64,000 bases of DNA. It comes from Dromaius novaehollandiae (lineage: Eukaryota; Chordata; Aves; Casuariiformes; Dromaiidae). The position numbers and the translations under genes were made by a program. The stretch's first letter is position 1, and every line of letters begins with the position of its first letter. The DNA is taken from contig NC_088099.1 of NCBI RefSeq assembly GCF_036370855.1, forward strand, positions 22,969,501 to 23,033,500. Direction: 5' to 3'. Of this stretch, positions 23,973-35,933 are shown piece by piece. A model generated the notes under the pieces. The model had not been told where the DNA came from. It did not search any database and was given only the letters and a program-made list of their open reading frames with translations.

Positions 23973-25389
23973 CTGCAAAATAGAAGACAACAGAATTTGT
24001 GATGTGTTTCTGAAATGTATTACATAACTTATGATTGCCTGCAAAAAACTGGATGAGAAACAGCTAGAGTAGAATTCTGCACTCTTTGCCATTGCTTAGA
24101 AAAGAAGAACATTTAACCATGTACTTCAGCTACACATCATGAAATATGCATGGTCATTTGCTTTTATATTTGTATCATAAACTGTATTTCATGCCAGCAA
24201 AGTCATGGCTTTGCCTGGGTTACATTCCTGCACAGAGCAATGTAAAGGAAAACTGCTCTGAGATTCTGTAAGCAGCAGTTAATTTAATTAAAACATTTTT
24301 AGCTTTGGTTTTACAGCTCCTTTACTGATGCAGCTGTAAACAGATCATAATCCTCCAAAGGGGTGTATTATGATCTTCTTATCAAGAAAGACAAAGTTTC
24401 CATTAAGTTTACTTCAAGTCTATCAAAAAAATATCTCAGCTCCAAATATAAGTAAAACGAGATATGTTCTTAACCATACTGCTATAGCTGTGACCAGCCT
24501 AGGCAACAGCTGCCAAACATATCGAAACAGCTGTGAGCCTAAAGACTTTTCTCATATGAAATGATTTCCTGATCGGACCATTATAACAATGTCTAGAGGC
24601 AGCAGAAAATTTCCTATTGGTACTATTTTCCTTCGGAAAAAACATCAGATCTGGTAGAACCAAAATATCCCACGCAAATGTTTTAATACTGTCCAAAGCT
24701 CTGGTGGATTTCAGGCAGAAAAGCTGGCATCCCATGGCTGTGCAGCTCTCCGTGTGTCCTGTTAGTGGCTGTCTGGGCTGCTTAACAGAAGACGTACCCA
24801 AGCTAGCTGACTCCTCAGCACCTTTCCAGCAGGGCCCACAGGGCTATGGTGCATCAATAAGAGAGCTGGAAGGCCAAACGAAACCTTCTGCTTCTGTCCA
24901 ACTCCCACTACCTCCTCTAACTCCTTTTGACTGATGATAATTTACAGTAAATCCAGTCAAATCTCAAGGCAAAAATATATTTGGTGTACACTTTTTCTGA
25001 AACTTACTTTCTTTCTTTTTATTTATTTTTTTTTAGCTCTATCCATGCAGGTATAAAAACTAGTATTGTAAGGAGTACACAGCTTGTACTTCCTACAACA
25101 AAAGGACACAAAGTAAAGCTTCTTACTATACGAAAGTCTGCAATCTGTGAGGCCCTGGAAAACACACAGATTATTTATAAACCTAATTTACATGAAAAAA
25201 TACATTTATTTATTTTTATCATCTAACACTGAAAAATCCTGGCCTATATTATGTTCTCTAGTTCCTTTTGCCTGCACTTGCAAAGAGTATAGTTTTCAAA
25301 ATTTTGCATCTTTCTCCTGCTACTCATTGGAAAACAACTACTTAAAATGCTATTTTATTTAAGCTTCCTATTTCAAAGGAATAAGTTAC

Positions 25390-25534
25390 CTTTTTTTATT
25401 TGACAAATCCAGTCATTCTGTGCTTCACAGTGCCAAAGAAACCATTTACCAGAAAGAGAGTTGTCATCAAATAAGCCACAGGACTTGTCTCCTTCTGAAT
25501 CTCCTGGACTATTGTCCCATTTTGTGTACCAAAC
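25390..25534 (-). CDS. MRC1L: MRC1-like exon 15: CTLD4 end, sugar-binding residues replaced
   Basis: 145 bases, phase 0 to phase 1. It encodes VWYTKWDNSPGDSEGDKSC, GLFDDNSLSGKWFLWHCEA and NDWICQIKK. In human CTLD4, the main mannose-binding domain, this segment carries EPN and WND, which ligate calcium and sugar. Here they read SPG and WFL, so the primary site is lost although the disulfide cysteines remain. Acceptor CCATAG, donor GTAACT. Confidence 0.9.
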
Positions 25535-26050
25535 CTATGGAAGAAATCATCTTTTTTTCTCTTTTCATCTCAATTACAGTTTCAGCAGTTATATTCACCA
25601 CTGGCAAATAAGAACAGACTGGATTTGCTTGAGAAATTCTCACTAAAAAATGATGAAAATATAGGGAAAACAATAGGCTTAAGAATTTTTATAGTGGAGC
25701 AATGATGTCGATGGTCAAGGAATCAGGCTCGTTTGCCATGGAGGGCTTTGGCTCTTGTTCACGCCTTATCCCCTAGTGGCAGTCAGAATAGGAACAGGCA
25801 AATGAACTGTTTCCAACAGACTTCTTCATGTCGCTAAGGATTTCACCCCTCATGCTGCTCCTGCTCATCAACAACGTAAGGTTCATTTAATTGACTGTGA
25901 CCTGGTTCAAAATGATGCTTTCAAGAAGCCATCCGGCAGCTGTGACCGTATGGCGCATCCATTTCACATTCGTGGCTTCCATTCCCTAAGCTTCAAAAAG
26001 GGGAACTACATCAAATGAAGAAGTCAGCATAGCTTTTGCGAGGGAAGTCA

Positions 26051-26174
26051 TGTCTTATAAATCTAATGGAGTTACCTCTGACGGAACTAACATGCATGTG
26101 AGAAGGGAGATATGTCTTATAAATCTAATGGAGTTACCTCTGACGGAACTAACATGCATGTGAGAAGGGAGATC
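26051..26174 (+). repeat. Two-copy 62-bp tandem duplication
   Basis: The unit beginning TGTCTTATAAATCTAATGG at 26051 is repeated at 26113, with the copies differing only at the last base. Near identity points to a recent duplication in intron 14. Confidence 0.85.
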
Positions 26175-26441
26175 TATCTGATATAGTGTACTAGGATTTT
26201 CAAAAAGAGAAGACCTCTCCCCCGAAAGTTTTAAGGAAACTAATGTACTACAGGATAAGGGAAGGGCCTTGCATGGCTTAAGAAATAGGAAATGTGCATG
26301 GGAGTAAATGCAGGGTAATAACCTGCAGGAACATTTCACACATCTGTGGATATTTACATGGGTTCAGGACATGACCTTCATAGAAAAAATATATTAAGTG
26401 TAAGGATCAGAGCTCTGGAAGACTCTGAGCCACCAGTTACT

Positions 26442-26460
26442 GGGGGGGGGGGGGGGGGGG
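26442..26460 (+). repeat. Poly-G run of 19
   Basis: Nineteen consecutive G after TTACT. It is in intron 14, about 270 bases before the duplicated block ends and the CTLD4 exons begin, and is a likely sequencing trouble spot. Confidence 0.85.
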
Positions 26461-26859
26461 CACAGGCGCATACTGGGGAAGTATCTTATATGCTCAGTGT
26501 ATGCTTACTTCTTAAGATGCTTCTGGCCACTGTCAAAGACAGGATACAAGATCTGATATTACCAAGTTTTATATTGTTATGTGCTCATATTATGTTCTTG
26601 GAAAAGAAAATATACTGGAGTGGTGTGCAAAAAGCTACAGATACAGATCCAAACTAAGTGATGGTGAGCTGCAGATGATTTCCATGTGTTCAAATGTATT
26701 GATGTCGTTTTACTCATGATAGTAAAGGTTAACAGCCATGTAAATGCTTGCAGGATTAGTGTTCTCTTTGAAGAGGAGAACAGTAAAAGAAATCAAAAAG
26801 CACATCTACAAGCCCTGAAACATCTTGAAAAAACTTGATTAAAAAATTAAAATACTCAC

Positions 26860-26932
26860 TGGAGAACCATCACTCCAGGCAAATCCTTCATCTGGGTTCA
26901 AGGAAAACATACCAAGCCAAATCTTTCCAAAG
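26860..26932 (-). CDS. MRC1L: MRC1-like exon 14: CTLD4, middle part
   Basis: 73 bases, phase 2 to phase 0. It encodes FGKIWLGMFSLNPDEGFAW and SDGSP, matching human FWLGLTYGSPSEGFTWSDGSP. Acceptor CTGTAG, donor GTGAGT. No lesion. Confidence 0.92.
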
Positions 26933-27882
26933 CTACAGCGAGTGCCACTAACACAAATTACAAGACAGAGCAGTGTGTAAACATCAATGCAAACAACATC
27001 TGGAAATATATCATTAAATGTGGTAGAGCACATTCTAAAGCACAGTGAGGTTGTAGTAATTATCCCATTTGACTTGAGTTAGCTTTGGGTGAAGCCTGTG
27101 CAGATAAAAGTTCTTCATAGAAATATCTAATGCTTCTCTCCCTCTTACCCACCTCACCTGCCTGTTTGATGTAGTCTGGCAGCTCTCACTGGGCTTTGCA
27201 AATGCTCAGACCTGCTAGGATCCCTGGTTTGAACGCGCGGATGCAACACATGTAATCGGCAGTGCACCCAACTGCAAAGCATTGGCTCTGGATCATGAAC
27301 TATGGAAAGACTATTGTACTAACTTAGAAATGTAACAGATGTCTTTAAAAATGTGTTAGTAATTGTTACTTTGGACAAGGGCTAAGGAAGCAAGACTGTA
27401 TAAGATAATCAACGCCATTAAGGAGCTGTAAGAACGACTGACATTGTGCCGTTGCTGACTGCGCACTGGTCACGTGCTGTTCTCCTCGGAAAGGAGATGC
27501 CTTCTATTTTTTTAGTGCCTCTAAATTAAGGGAGGCACTTGCTTTGGAAAATGGTTCAAGCGTTGACTACTTAAAGGTGAGTCAAAAGTAAATACATTGG
27601 CTGTATTTTCTATCCTACTAGAAAAACCGCTGCCACAATTTCACGTCTTCCTAAATGATATTGATTAATCATGACACTGGTATATGAAGCTCCTGGATAT
27701 AATCAACCCTTTTTTCATGAAACAGTTAAAAATATTCATCATTAGATAAAATTTCAAAGTAACACAAAGTATTTCTGCCTTTAAGGAATCCATATGTTTC
27801 AGAAATCGTCTAAGAGCATTTATAATACTTCATATTAAGTATCTCTTAAATCTGCTAAGATAAACATAGAACAGCTACTCAC

Positions 27883-28010
27883 CGTATTGCTTTTTTTACT
27901 AACTGTATCTCCTCATGACTATTAATGGTAGCCAAATCCCCTCCTATTTTTCTACAAAAATGTTGAGCTTCAAACCATGACTTCTTTTCAATATTTTCTC
28001 TGTGAAAACA
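27883..28010 (-). CDS. MRC1L: MRC1-like exon 13: CTLD4, first part
   Basis: 128 bases, phase 0 to phase 2. It encodes CFHRENIEKKSWFEAQHFC and RKIGGDLATINSHEEIQLV, aligned with human CTLD4 (EKKTWFESRDFCRALGGDLASI). Acceptor TTGTTAG, donor GTGAGT. No lesion. Confidence 0.9.
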
Positions 28011-29379
28011 CTAACAAGAAGATACTTCAAAATATATTCTACATGCTTTAATGAAATAAAGAAACATAATCTCTCTTATATATAAATGAGGTTTCATAAA
28101 ATCCAAGTAATAGCCCATAGGAGAAATAACATGGATTATCATTAACTGCTTATAAAATTTTTACACTTACAGAATGGTCTAGTTAGTTACCATAGGGCTG
28201 ACAAAGCAGAGGAATTGCTATACAGGAATACAACTTTAACTTGTCCTATCTGCAGGAGAACCCAGGATGCCTTCCAAAGGGAGGGGAAGGACAATGGTTA
28301 CGGGTGAGAGACAAGATGTCATGAGAGGAGTCTGTAGATACAGGCAAAAGAATGGCAGAACCTCATGGCAGTTCATCTGTCTCTCCTCACATTTGCAATG
28401 GATTGTCTTAGCAGTTTGGTAATTTAACAGAGACGCTGGAAAGAAATAAAAAGATGATGTGGGAAAAACAAAGCCCAGATAAATATTGTTCCAGGTGAGT
28501 TTAAAAGAAATGAAAAAAATAACATAATAAAAACACAAGGAGTCCTTAATGCAAATAAAGTGATTAAAAATATTGACATCTGACATTTATTTAGCACCTT
28601 TTTATTCTGCATAATCCCAAATCTATCTTTGCACACTACCCGTACTTCTGGGTCGAAGTCCTTTCACATGCCTTCATAACTGAGTGTACTTCGAGTACAA
28701 GTTATCTGTAACTCTGCATCTGAAACTCTGTAATAAATGTGCTTCATAATTATTGGTTTAATCAACCTTTAATTTGAGGTGTTATCCATTATTCTGTGGG
28801 AATGTCAGAAAGGTCCAGCCTTAGGCTTTGTCCTGCTTGTGGGCAGATTTCACTGTTCCTCTACCTCATTCCCTGAACTTTCACGCAGCACCTCAGCTAA
28901 ATATGGGATCTTTGCGCAACTTAGTGATCACACCTGATATAAAAAGCCATGCTAATGGCCAAGCTTTAATGCTTCTACTATTTAATGTGACATTTTGACA
29001 TCACTCTTTTTGAGAATACTGTGTTGTTTCATCTTTGGGGTTTTTTTTTTTTCCCCCTCTTTTCCTTACATCATTCCAGGGACCGCATATTTATATTCTT
29101 CTTTTTTTCCATTTTTCTGCTGCAATTTGTTTTACCCCCTCACACAAACTTCTTAACTCCTTCTCCCATCTGTTGTGTCAAGTCCTTTCAATATCATCTT
29201 CTTTAGTTTCTCCCCTCTCATGGATAATTCCTGGCAAGTTTTTCTTTTCTTTTCTATCTTTTTTTTACTATATTTCAATCTCAGATATTGCAAAATGAGC
29301 AAGTCTCTTCCTTTTTCTCTCTTTTTTTATTTTAAATGAAGCTGCACAAAGCCTTTCTTCCTCCTGTTTATATACTTAC

Positions 29380-29578
29380 TTTAAAGCAGGAACTACTGCG
29401 GGTGTTTGATATCCAGCCTTCAGGGCACGTGGGGGCCAGAGCTGTAGTTGGAATAGGTGGGGCTGTTGCACCCTTTGCCCACTGTTTACAGATAAATTTT
29501 GCTTTGTCTCACAGTCAAGAACATCCCATAATCCAGCTGCAGGTCCAGTTCTCATGGCAACACATCCTGCCTGCCTTC
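29380..29578 (-). CDS. MRC1L: MRC1-like exon 12: CTLD3 end, linker and CTLD4 start, with a one-base deletion
   Basis: The exon begins after CTTATAAAG and reads RQAGCVAMRTGPAAGLWDVL and DC in the correct frame. From there only the next frame makes sense, as DKAKFICKQWAKG, a linker, and TCPEGWISNTRSSSCFK. Human reads CDEKAKFVCKHW, so about one G is missing in the GAGAC run at 29506-29510. The exon is 199 bases where phase rules (1 to 0) need 200. The frame shift would truncate the protein in or just after the linker. Donor GTAAGT at 29379. Confidence 0.88.
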
Positions 29579-30159
29579 CTTTATAAGAAAAAAAAGCAGG
29601 CTGGGTATTTTATAGAGTCTAAATTACTTAAAAACTTTGGACAGTGCCCATTCCCTTCTTGCAGTACAATGACACTTCAGTTGTAGAATTATATTTTAGA
29701 TGTTTTTCACACAGCTGAAGATTACTGGTTTCCATCTGAGGAGGTCACAAGCTGTTTGGGATCCGTCTCTTTAATTTTTGGTTTCCTTCATAACAAATTT
29801 TATTGATATAAAGTAGGTCTTATTTTGTTATAGTGAAAACCTCTGTTTACAAGTGAAAACTTCATTCCCAGTTACATTGTCTACTTTATACCACTTCAGG
29901 CAACATTTCCTCAGCGACTAGTGCTTTCATATAAATCAAAATCAAACCTTCAGTGCATATGTGAAGCACGTATACAAATACCAATACAGATATGATAAAG
30001 CACATCCTGTGATGTTAGCTTTAACAAGAAAACACTAAAGAATTTGAATAAATATGAATTTCTCCAGGAGAATGAACAGGAAATTCTACCCACATACGAA
30101 ACAGATTTTCAGATGATATGCTCATTAACTCTCATACACTTCAGAGTATTTCCTAGTCT

Positions 30160-31900
30160 TCAACCATTCATAGTTCAGCAGCCCCCTGACTGGAACTGGT
30201 TTCTAAGTGTTTAAGAACCCTGGGTAGGTTTCTCTTCTTTGAGCTAGTCCATTCTTTCCCTGAATGTGTGTAAACTTTAAATACACACACTAGTCTACAG
30301 CAAGGAACTCCATAGTTTAACTACATGTTGTATGAAGATGTGTGAAATCTGCTTTTATATATTGTGAATCTTGCTACGTTAACTCAGTCACCTGCGTTCC
30401 TTATGCACAATGAGATTGTGAACAATCAGCTCATACTTATCTTTTCCACGCTGTTCATGATTTTGCAGACCTCTCTCACCTAAAACTGTTGTCTCTTTTC
30501 CAGATCAAAAAATCTTAGCGTACTTAACCTTTCCTTTTGTAGGAGCTGTACCATACATTTGATAACTCTTTTTCTTCTTCTCTGAATCTCTTCAGTTCTT
30601 GTTTATTCTTTCAGAGGGAACTAGAGCTGCATACCCTACATAAGATGCAGTCACACACACAGACATGCTTATCCAATGGCACAGTTATGTTCTTTCTTCA
30701 TTTCCTAATTATTTTAACATTTGATTTACCTTTTAACTCCTGTTGAGCATTCACCCAATTCCATTACATGGAACTGTCTACCCTAGTGCCAAGAATTCAC
30801 TCCTGAAATGAAATGATCAGCTATGAGCCCATCACTATATGTTAGTTCAAGATGGTTTGTTCCTATGAGCAACATTTTATCTGCACCAAATTTCACCTGC
30901 CACTTACTGATCATTCTCAGCCAATCATTCTCCCAAGATCCTCCTGCAATTTCTCACAGACACATCTTCACTACCAGAAATAATTTAGTATCATTGGCAA
31001 ATTTTTGTCACCTCACTGTTCACAGCCTTTTCCAGACTGTAAATACGTTGAACAGCATGGCTTTTGGCCCAGATCATTGTGAGACTCTAATGGTGAGCGC
31101 TCTCCTCCCATATAAACTAGCCATTAATTCCTAACTTGCATTCCCTATCTTTAACCAAATTTTATATTCATGTAAAGAGCTTTCTTGTGTCAAAGCAGAT
31201 TAGTTTCTTTAAAGCTGATGGAACTTGCTGAAAGGCTTTTGGTAATTAAGATAGACAACACTAACTAGATTTCACTTATCCATATGCTTGTTGGTTCCTG
31301 CAGGGAGCTCCAAGAGATTTATGGGCATGATCTCCCCTTACAAAAGCAATTTTATATATGATCCCCAATATATCCTCTTTATCTATTCTTTTTTACAGTT
31401 TCAACCAGTCTAGCCATGACTTATTAGTCTGTATTTCCCCACATCTCCCCGGATGGCACCAAATTAAATGCTGGCACCAAATCTGCCTTCTTTCAGCTCT
31501 TAGCTATCAACACAGTTTTCAGCAGGTAGTTAGTTACACATTAAGGCTAATAGTTTGTTTAATGAAACCTTTATAGCTCTTGGTTGCCTTTAAGGCTTTG
31601 CTTAGTCCTGGCAACTTGTTGGTCTTCAGCTCCTCTTTTTCCACAATCTGTTCTCCTGGTATTTCAGCTTGAAACAAACTCTCTGATCAGACCTCTGCAA
31701 AGAAGGTTTCCAGGACAAAAAGCCCAGTTCCTTCCTCAGTCAACACAGTTGCAAAAAATTATTTTTTTTTCACTGTTACAGACTGATCACCAAGTGTGCC
31801 CTTTGCACTCTGGTTATCTACTAGTACTGCAGACTCCCTGGCAGACTTTCTTCTCTTGAAGTGTTTAGTAAAGTTTTATTGCTCATATTCTTATTATGAT
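30160..31900 (-). mobile_element. Ancient CR1-type LINE, antisense, in intron 11
   Basis: On the minus strand GTTGTCTATCTTAATTACC translates to VVYLNYQKPF, a decayed form of the CR1 reverse-transcriptase block VVYLDFSKAF. The plus-strand wording (CAAATTTTTGTCACCTCACTG, TTGAACAGCATGGC) follows the antisense of CR1 copies common in turtles and birds. The 3' end is toward 30160. Heavily mutated, no usable ORF. It lies in the intron between exons 11 and 12; ends are approximate. Confidence 0.6.
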
Positions 31901-32137
31901 TCTCTTTGTGAAGACAAGCCAAAAGGTTAATCTGATGGGGTGAGTATATTGAAGTCCTAATATAAAACTGAAATTCAAATTGTCCCTTTGAAATTCCAAG
32001 ATGAGTTCTGAGAACTGTCAGTTCCTGAAAAAAATAAGTTGAAAGGCTAAAGAATGAAATTCAGAGAACCTCATTTATGCAAACCAAATAAGGACAGCAA
32101 GCTCAGAGCACCTACCCCACACTGTCCTGGTACTTAC

Positions 32138-32286
32138 CAGGCATTGCTGCATCCCAGTGTGTGAATGAGATGGCTTCACCATTGGCCCACCTGAAAGTGC
32201 CTTGGTCCTCCACATCAGACAGACCAAGCCAGAAATATTTCTCGGGCCTCAGCCCAACAAGACTAGTCAAATAGGCTTGTTCGTAT
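32138..32286 (-). CDS. MRC1L: MRC1-like exon 11: CTLD3, middle part
   Basis: 149 bases, phase 2 to phase 1. It encodes YEQAYLTSLVGLRPEKYFWL, GLSDVEDQGTFRWANGE and ISFTHWDAAMPG, parallel to human FLTSFVGLRPEKYFWTGLSD and THWNSDMPG. Acceptor TTACAG, donor GTAAGT. No lesion. Confidence 0.93.
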
Positions 32287-32624
32287 CTGTAAAAAGTGTT
32301 ATAATAAACATAAGTGAAAACAAAATCATTTATCCAAATTGTATTTATCTAATCTGATGATGAATCCCTTTCTTCTTTGCCGTGGCAGAATGGATGACGG
32401 AGGTTTTTTTCATGTTTTTGTTTCAGACTGGGGGAGAGGACCTTGCAATGGAATTCTGACTCTATACAAATCACCAAACAAAAATGAGACTTTTTTGTTC
32501 AATTTATCTGCAATTTAGATAGTTTGCTATTTGACATTGTGTTAGAATGTAGAAGTAATTCAAGAGGATTTTAGAACATTCAACCTTTACCTATTTAAAA
32601 GCCAAGGAAAATTCATAGTCATAC

Positions 32625-32740
32625 CTACTTTCAACTGTGGCTAAGTAACCTTCTTCCCCTTCACAAGTTTTGTTTGCCTCTAAAAATTTTGCTTGTACAT
32701 GTCCAACAAAATAGCAGTAGGACCCATATCTTCTTCAGCC
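32625..32740 (-). CDS. MRC1L: MRC1-like exon 10: CTLD3, first part, with in-frame TGA
   Basis: 116 bases, phase 0 to phase 2. After Gly the second codon is TGA (32735-32737), followed by RRYGSYCYFVGHV, FLEANKTC and GYLATVESR. Human CTLD3 has GWKKHHFYCY here, so Trp TGG has become TGA. The frame is fixed at both ends by exons 9 and 11, so the stop is truly in frame. Acceptor TTACAG, donor GTATGA. Confidence 0.88.
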
Positions 32741-33056
32741 CTGTAACATGACTGTAAGATCTCCACATGAGTTTTAAATAATTGTGATACCATGTGTTAA
32801 AAGTGAGCTATACAATTTAGAAATGAATGAAGTACAACCATCCTGAATATTCATGAATTAGCAAGTCTTTGCAGTAAAATTACAGATTCCTTCTATGCAG
32901 TTTCTGTAAATGTCTCAGTAAAGCTTTAAATAACTGAGAGAAGGAGAAATTTGGTGATAAAATTTAATGACTTGACCTCCAAATAATTCTAGATGATTCT
33001 CAGAAAAAAGTCTCTATTTGATCTGGAAAATTAATATTCCACTCTTGAATACTTAC

Positions 33057-33170
33057 TTTTTTGCAACCTTCATCAGTGCTTTCCTTTCCTCCAGCTGTTT
33101 GTGATACAGGTTTTCTTTTACAAATATAACCAGCTTTTTTCTCACAGGCATAGTCTGCCCAATAGCCATC
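33057..33170 (-). CDS. MRC1L: MRC1-like exon 9: CTLD2 end, linker and first cysteine of CTLD3
   Basis: 114 bases, phase 0 to phase 0. It encodes DGYWADYACEKKAGYICKRK, a linker, and DEGCKK, the first cysteine of CTLD3. Human CTLD2 has DGYWADRGC. Acceptor CATAG, donor GTAAGT after six A residues. No lesion. Its phase-0 end matters because exon 13 begins in phase 0, so exons 10-12 form a removable block. Confidence 0.9.
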
Positions 33171-33850
33171 CTATGTGGCAGGAAAAAGAAAGAAATAGCT
33201 ATGAGATAAGAGGGATAGTTGTAAGAAAATTGTTCATTTTCTCTCTCCTTCAACTTTGGAAACAGAATTTTTTTCCCTTATACAGTCCCCCTAGTTGATA
33301 ATAAAAATACATCTCCTCACATTCAGTGAAATGACAGGGTGGCTTATGGTAGTACAGCTATTCCTAGGACTGTTGAGAGGGGATGAGGGTGCAGAGTTTC
33401 CAGGCTCCTTTACAGCTGGCGCTGGTCCCGGATGGGTTTTACAGGCCCATCACACCACCAGTCGTGCCATGCAGTGAAGGGGCAGAGCAGGAGTGTCAAC
33501 GAGCAGGGGCAAAATAGGTAGCAGGGATCCCCATGTGCCACCATTGCGACCAGAAAAAAATGGTTGTTAAATTAGGAGTTTATACCCGAAGTACATTCAG
33601 AGACCTTCTTCATAGTCCCAGGAGGTTCAGTGGTAACTTTTAGCTGAACTTAAAGAGAAAATTTCACCAGTAATGCAGTAATGCATTTTTTTTTTTAAAT
33701 AAGAAAGCTGATATTTGAGTCTCCTTCTGTGTCTTCATGTCCCTGTTTCAGGCCCTAACTAGTTGCTGAAATAGTGGGGCCTTTTTTAATTTTTATTTCT
33801 TAAGAAGTTAATTTCAACATTAAAGTCAAACATATATTGAATAATTTTAC

Positions 33851-34008
33851 CTGCCCCTTGATAAGTACACAGTCTTCTGGCCTGTTGTTTGTGCTGGATG
33901 GCTCTCCCAGCTGCCATTTGGTGTACGTCACAGGAGTACCGTCACTCCATTCAAAATACATTTGAACCTTATGATCATTCAGTCCAATCCACAGCTTATC
34001 TGTTGGCT
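33851..34008 (-). CDS. MRC1L: MRC1-like exon 8: CTLD2, middle part
   Basis: 158 bases, phase 1 to phase 0. It encodes KLWIGLNDHKVQMYFEWSDG, TPVTYTKWQLGEPS and NNRPEDCVLIKGQ, closely parallel to human CTLD2 (GEPSHENNRQEDC). EPS replaces EPN, as in human, so it is probably not a calcium-dependent mannose site. No lesion. Confidence 0.93.
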
Positions 34009-34499
34009 CTAAAACATGGAAATATAGAACTAGACGAGATCCCTTATGTCATTAAATCTTTTTCCCAGCAACCTCAAGCTCTAGAACCTATACTCCCGTT
34101 CAGAAATTTATGAACATAGACTTATTTAGTGGGCTACATGATTCTTTTATAAGATAAAATTTCCACATACATATTAGAATAAAGACAGTATGCATAGGAA
34201 ACTTAGGCTGTAGTAAAGTCCTTGCACTGAATCAAAAAATTTTGCTTCTCTTCCTCACAGCAGTGGGAAAATTACCAGCCTAATGCTAATACACAATGGT
34301 GATATGACAGAAATGTGTGAAGGGTAATTTTTTAGGTTCTGTGGTCAGATTTTAAACTACTGTTTTATCCAACCTGGGACATGAATGTTTTAAATTTCTT
34401 TCAGCAAAATGAGAAAAGCTAAGAAACACCCTAAGCCCACCTCTCAAGCCCTAGACCATTTCTGTACGTAAAAAGTTAAAACAGAAATTCCAGTATTAT

Positions 34500-34630
34500 C
34501 CAAAACTCAGTGGCAGAAGGCCTTCATCAACTTGATCTAACTTTGAAGCTGGCCCTGCTTTGAGCAGGGACTGGACTAGATGAACACTGAGGTCCCTTCC
34601 AGACCCAATCATGGTATGATGCTCTGGTTC
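34500..34630 (+). mobile_element. CR1 LINE 3' end fragment
   Basis: CTGCTTTGAGCAGGGACTGG, then ACTAGATGAACACTGAGG, then TCCCTTCCAGACCCAATCA and TATGATGCTCTG, the standard CR1 3' terminus with its short terminal repeat. It lies in intron 7. Confidence 0.75.
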
Positions 34631-34667
34631 ATAACATCCTCCGGTGAAAAGAAATCGACTGAAATAA

Positions 34668-34790
34668 AAAAGACAGACAGACAGATAAACAACAAGACAA
34701 AACAGGCAAACAGAAAGGCAGAAAAAGACAGAAAGACAGACAGACAGAAAGAGATATATAGTAGATAGATAGACAGATAGATAGATAAGA
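34668..34790 (+). repeat. GACA/GATA microsatellite
   Basis: Tandem AGACAGACAGACAGA and GATAGATAGACAGATAGATA with interruptions, directly after the CR1 3' end. Confidence 0.85.
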
Positions 34791-35750
34791 AATAAAAAAA
34801 ATGGAAGGATGTTCACAATTTCCTCAGCAGTCTCTCAGCTAGGACAGGAGACCAGACCAAAAATTATGAGAAACAAAAAATATCTCCTGGTGGGAACTCC
34901 TTGTGAGGATGGCTGGACACTAATCAGATAAATTACCCTTGCTAAAGAAAGAAATTTTTTCTGTCTTGACCATCTTTCACTTTTTTATAATTAATTAGGG
35001 CTTTTACTACATCTAACCATAAAAAAAGCATAACAGTTAACCGGGCCAAAAAGCAGCAACATGTCTGCAGACTCCTAACATTTATTAGATATTAGGAAGG
35101 ATACAGCCAGATCAAGGTGACAGTTTAGATCCAGTGACCTGAGTATGGCTTTTCAGAAAGCCCAAGCAATTTCACAACCAGCTGCCTGGAAATCACCTTG
35201 GCTAGCTTTGCAGATTGTATCCATTTGGCGATTTACCAGTGTGAAGAGCTAAACTTTTCTTTAATAGGTTTCTTCCATCACTTTTTCAGAGACCCATGAA
35301 CTTGCTGATCTGGGTGCTGGGTGACAGAGAAGACACAGGGAATGATTTAAAGCGACACGGTAAGTTCCCCATGTGCACAGAAAGCAGTCCAGCTGTGTTA
35401 TTTTCCATAAAAAGTGCTCTTTCAAAGCAGAGGCAATATTTCAAAATCCTTTTGCTGAGAAAGTTTCTTACCAGGATGACTGACATTCTCCTGCACTCAT
35501 ACAAGGCAAAGCACATGGCAAGGCTGTAGAGCTGACAACTGCAAGTTGCAGCCCATGAGGAGGCATCAGCTTTGAAACAAAAAGTGCTGCACCACCCTAA
35601 CACTGCCGGACCTGTGGCTCCTTGTGTTTGTTTGGCTGCAATCTTTCATATTCATAAAACTGTTATATCTAAATTTATCCAAATTCTACTAGTTAACTGG
35701 TACTTCATGCATGTGGACATGTAGGCAGAAGGCCCCCTGGAAATACTCAC

Positions 35751-35933
35751 TGTACCCAAGCCGAGATACTATGAAGCTGTGCTCTTCGAGGTTACGGATA
35801 CTGGCCAGGTGACTCTCTTCCTTTTGACAGGAGGTCGAAGCGTCTTTCCATGTTTTGGTCTCCCTGAAGATCTTGTAACAGTGATCTACATATGGTACCC
35901 ATCCATCTGGGCAACTAATAGGCCCAAAGTCAC
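35751..35933 (-). CDS. MRC1L: MRC1-like exon 7: CTLD2, first part
   Basis: 183 bases, phase 1 to phase 1. It encodes SCPDGWVPYVDHCYKIFRE, a two-cysteine start typical of long-form CTLDs, then HLASIRNLEEHSFIVSRLGY. Human CTLD2 reads QLGYEPNDELWIG across the same border. Acceptor TTCTAG, donor GTGAGT. No lesion. Confidence 0.92.

Noticed and set aside
34496-34816. 106-codon minus-strand ORF rich in Leu, Ser, Val and Cys
   Set aside because: It is the translation of the GACA/GATA microsatellite and a CR1 fragment.
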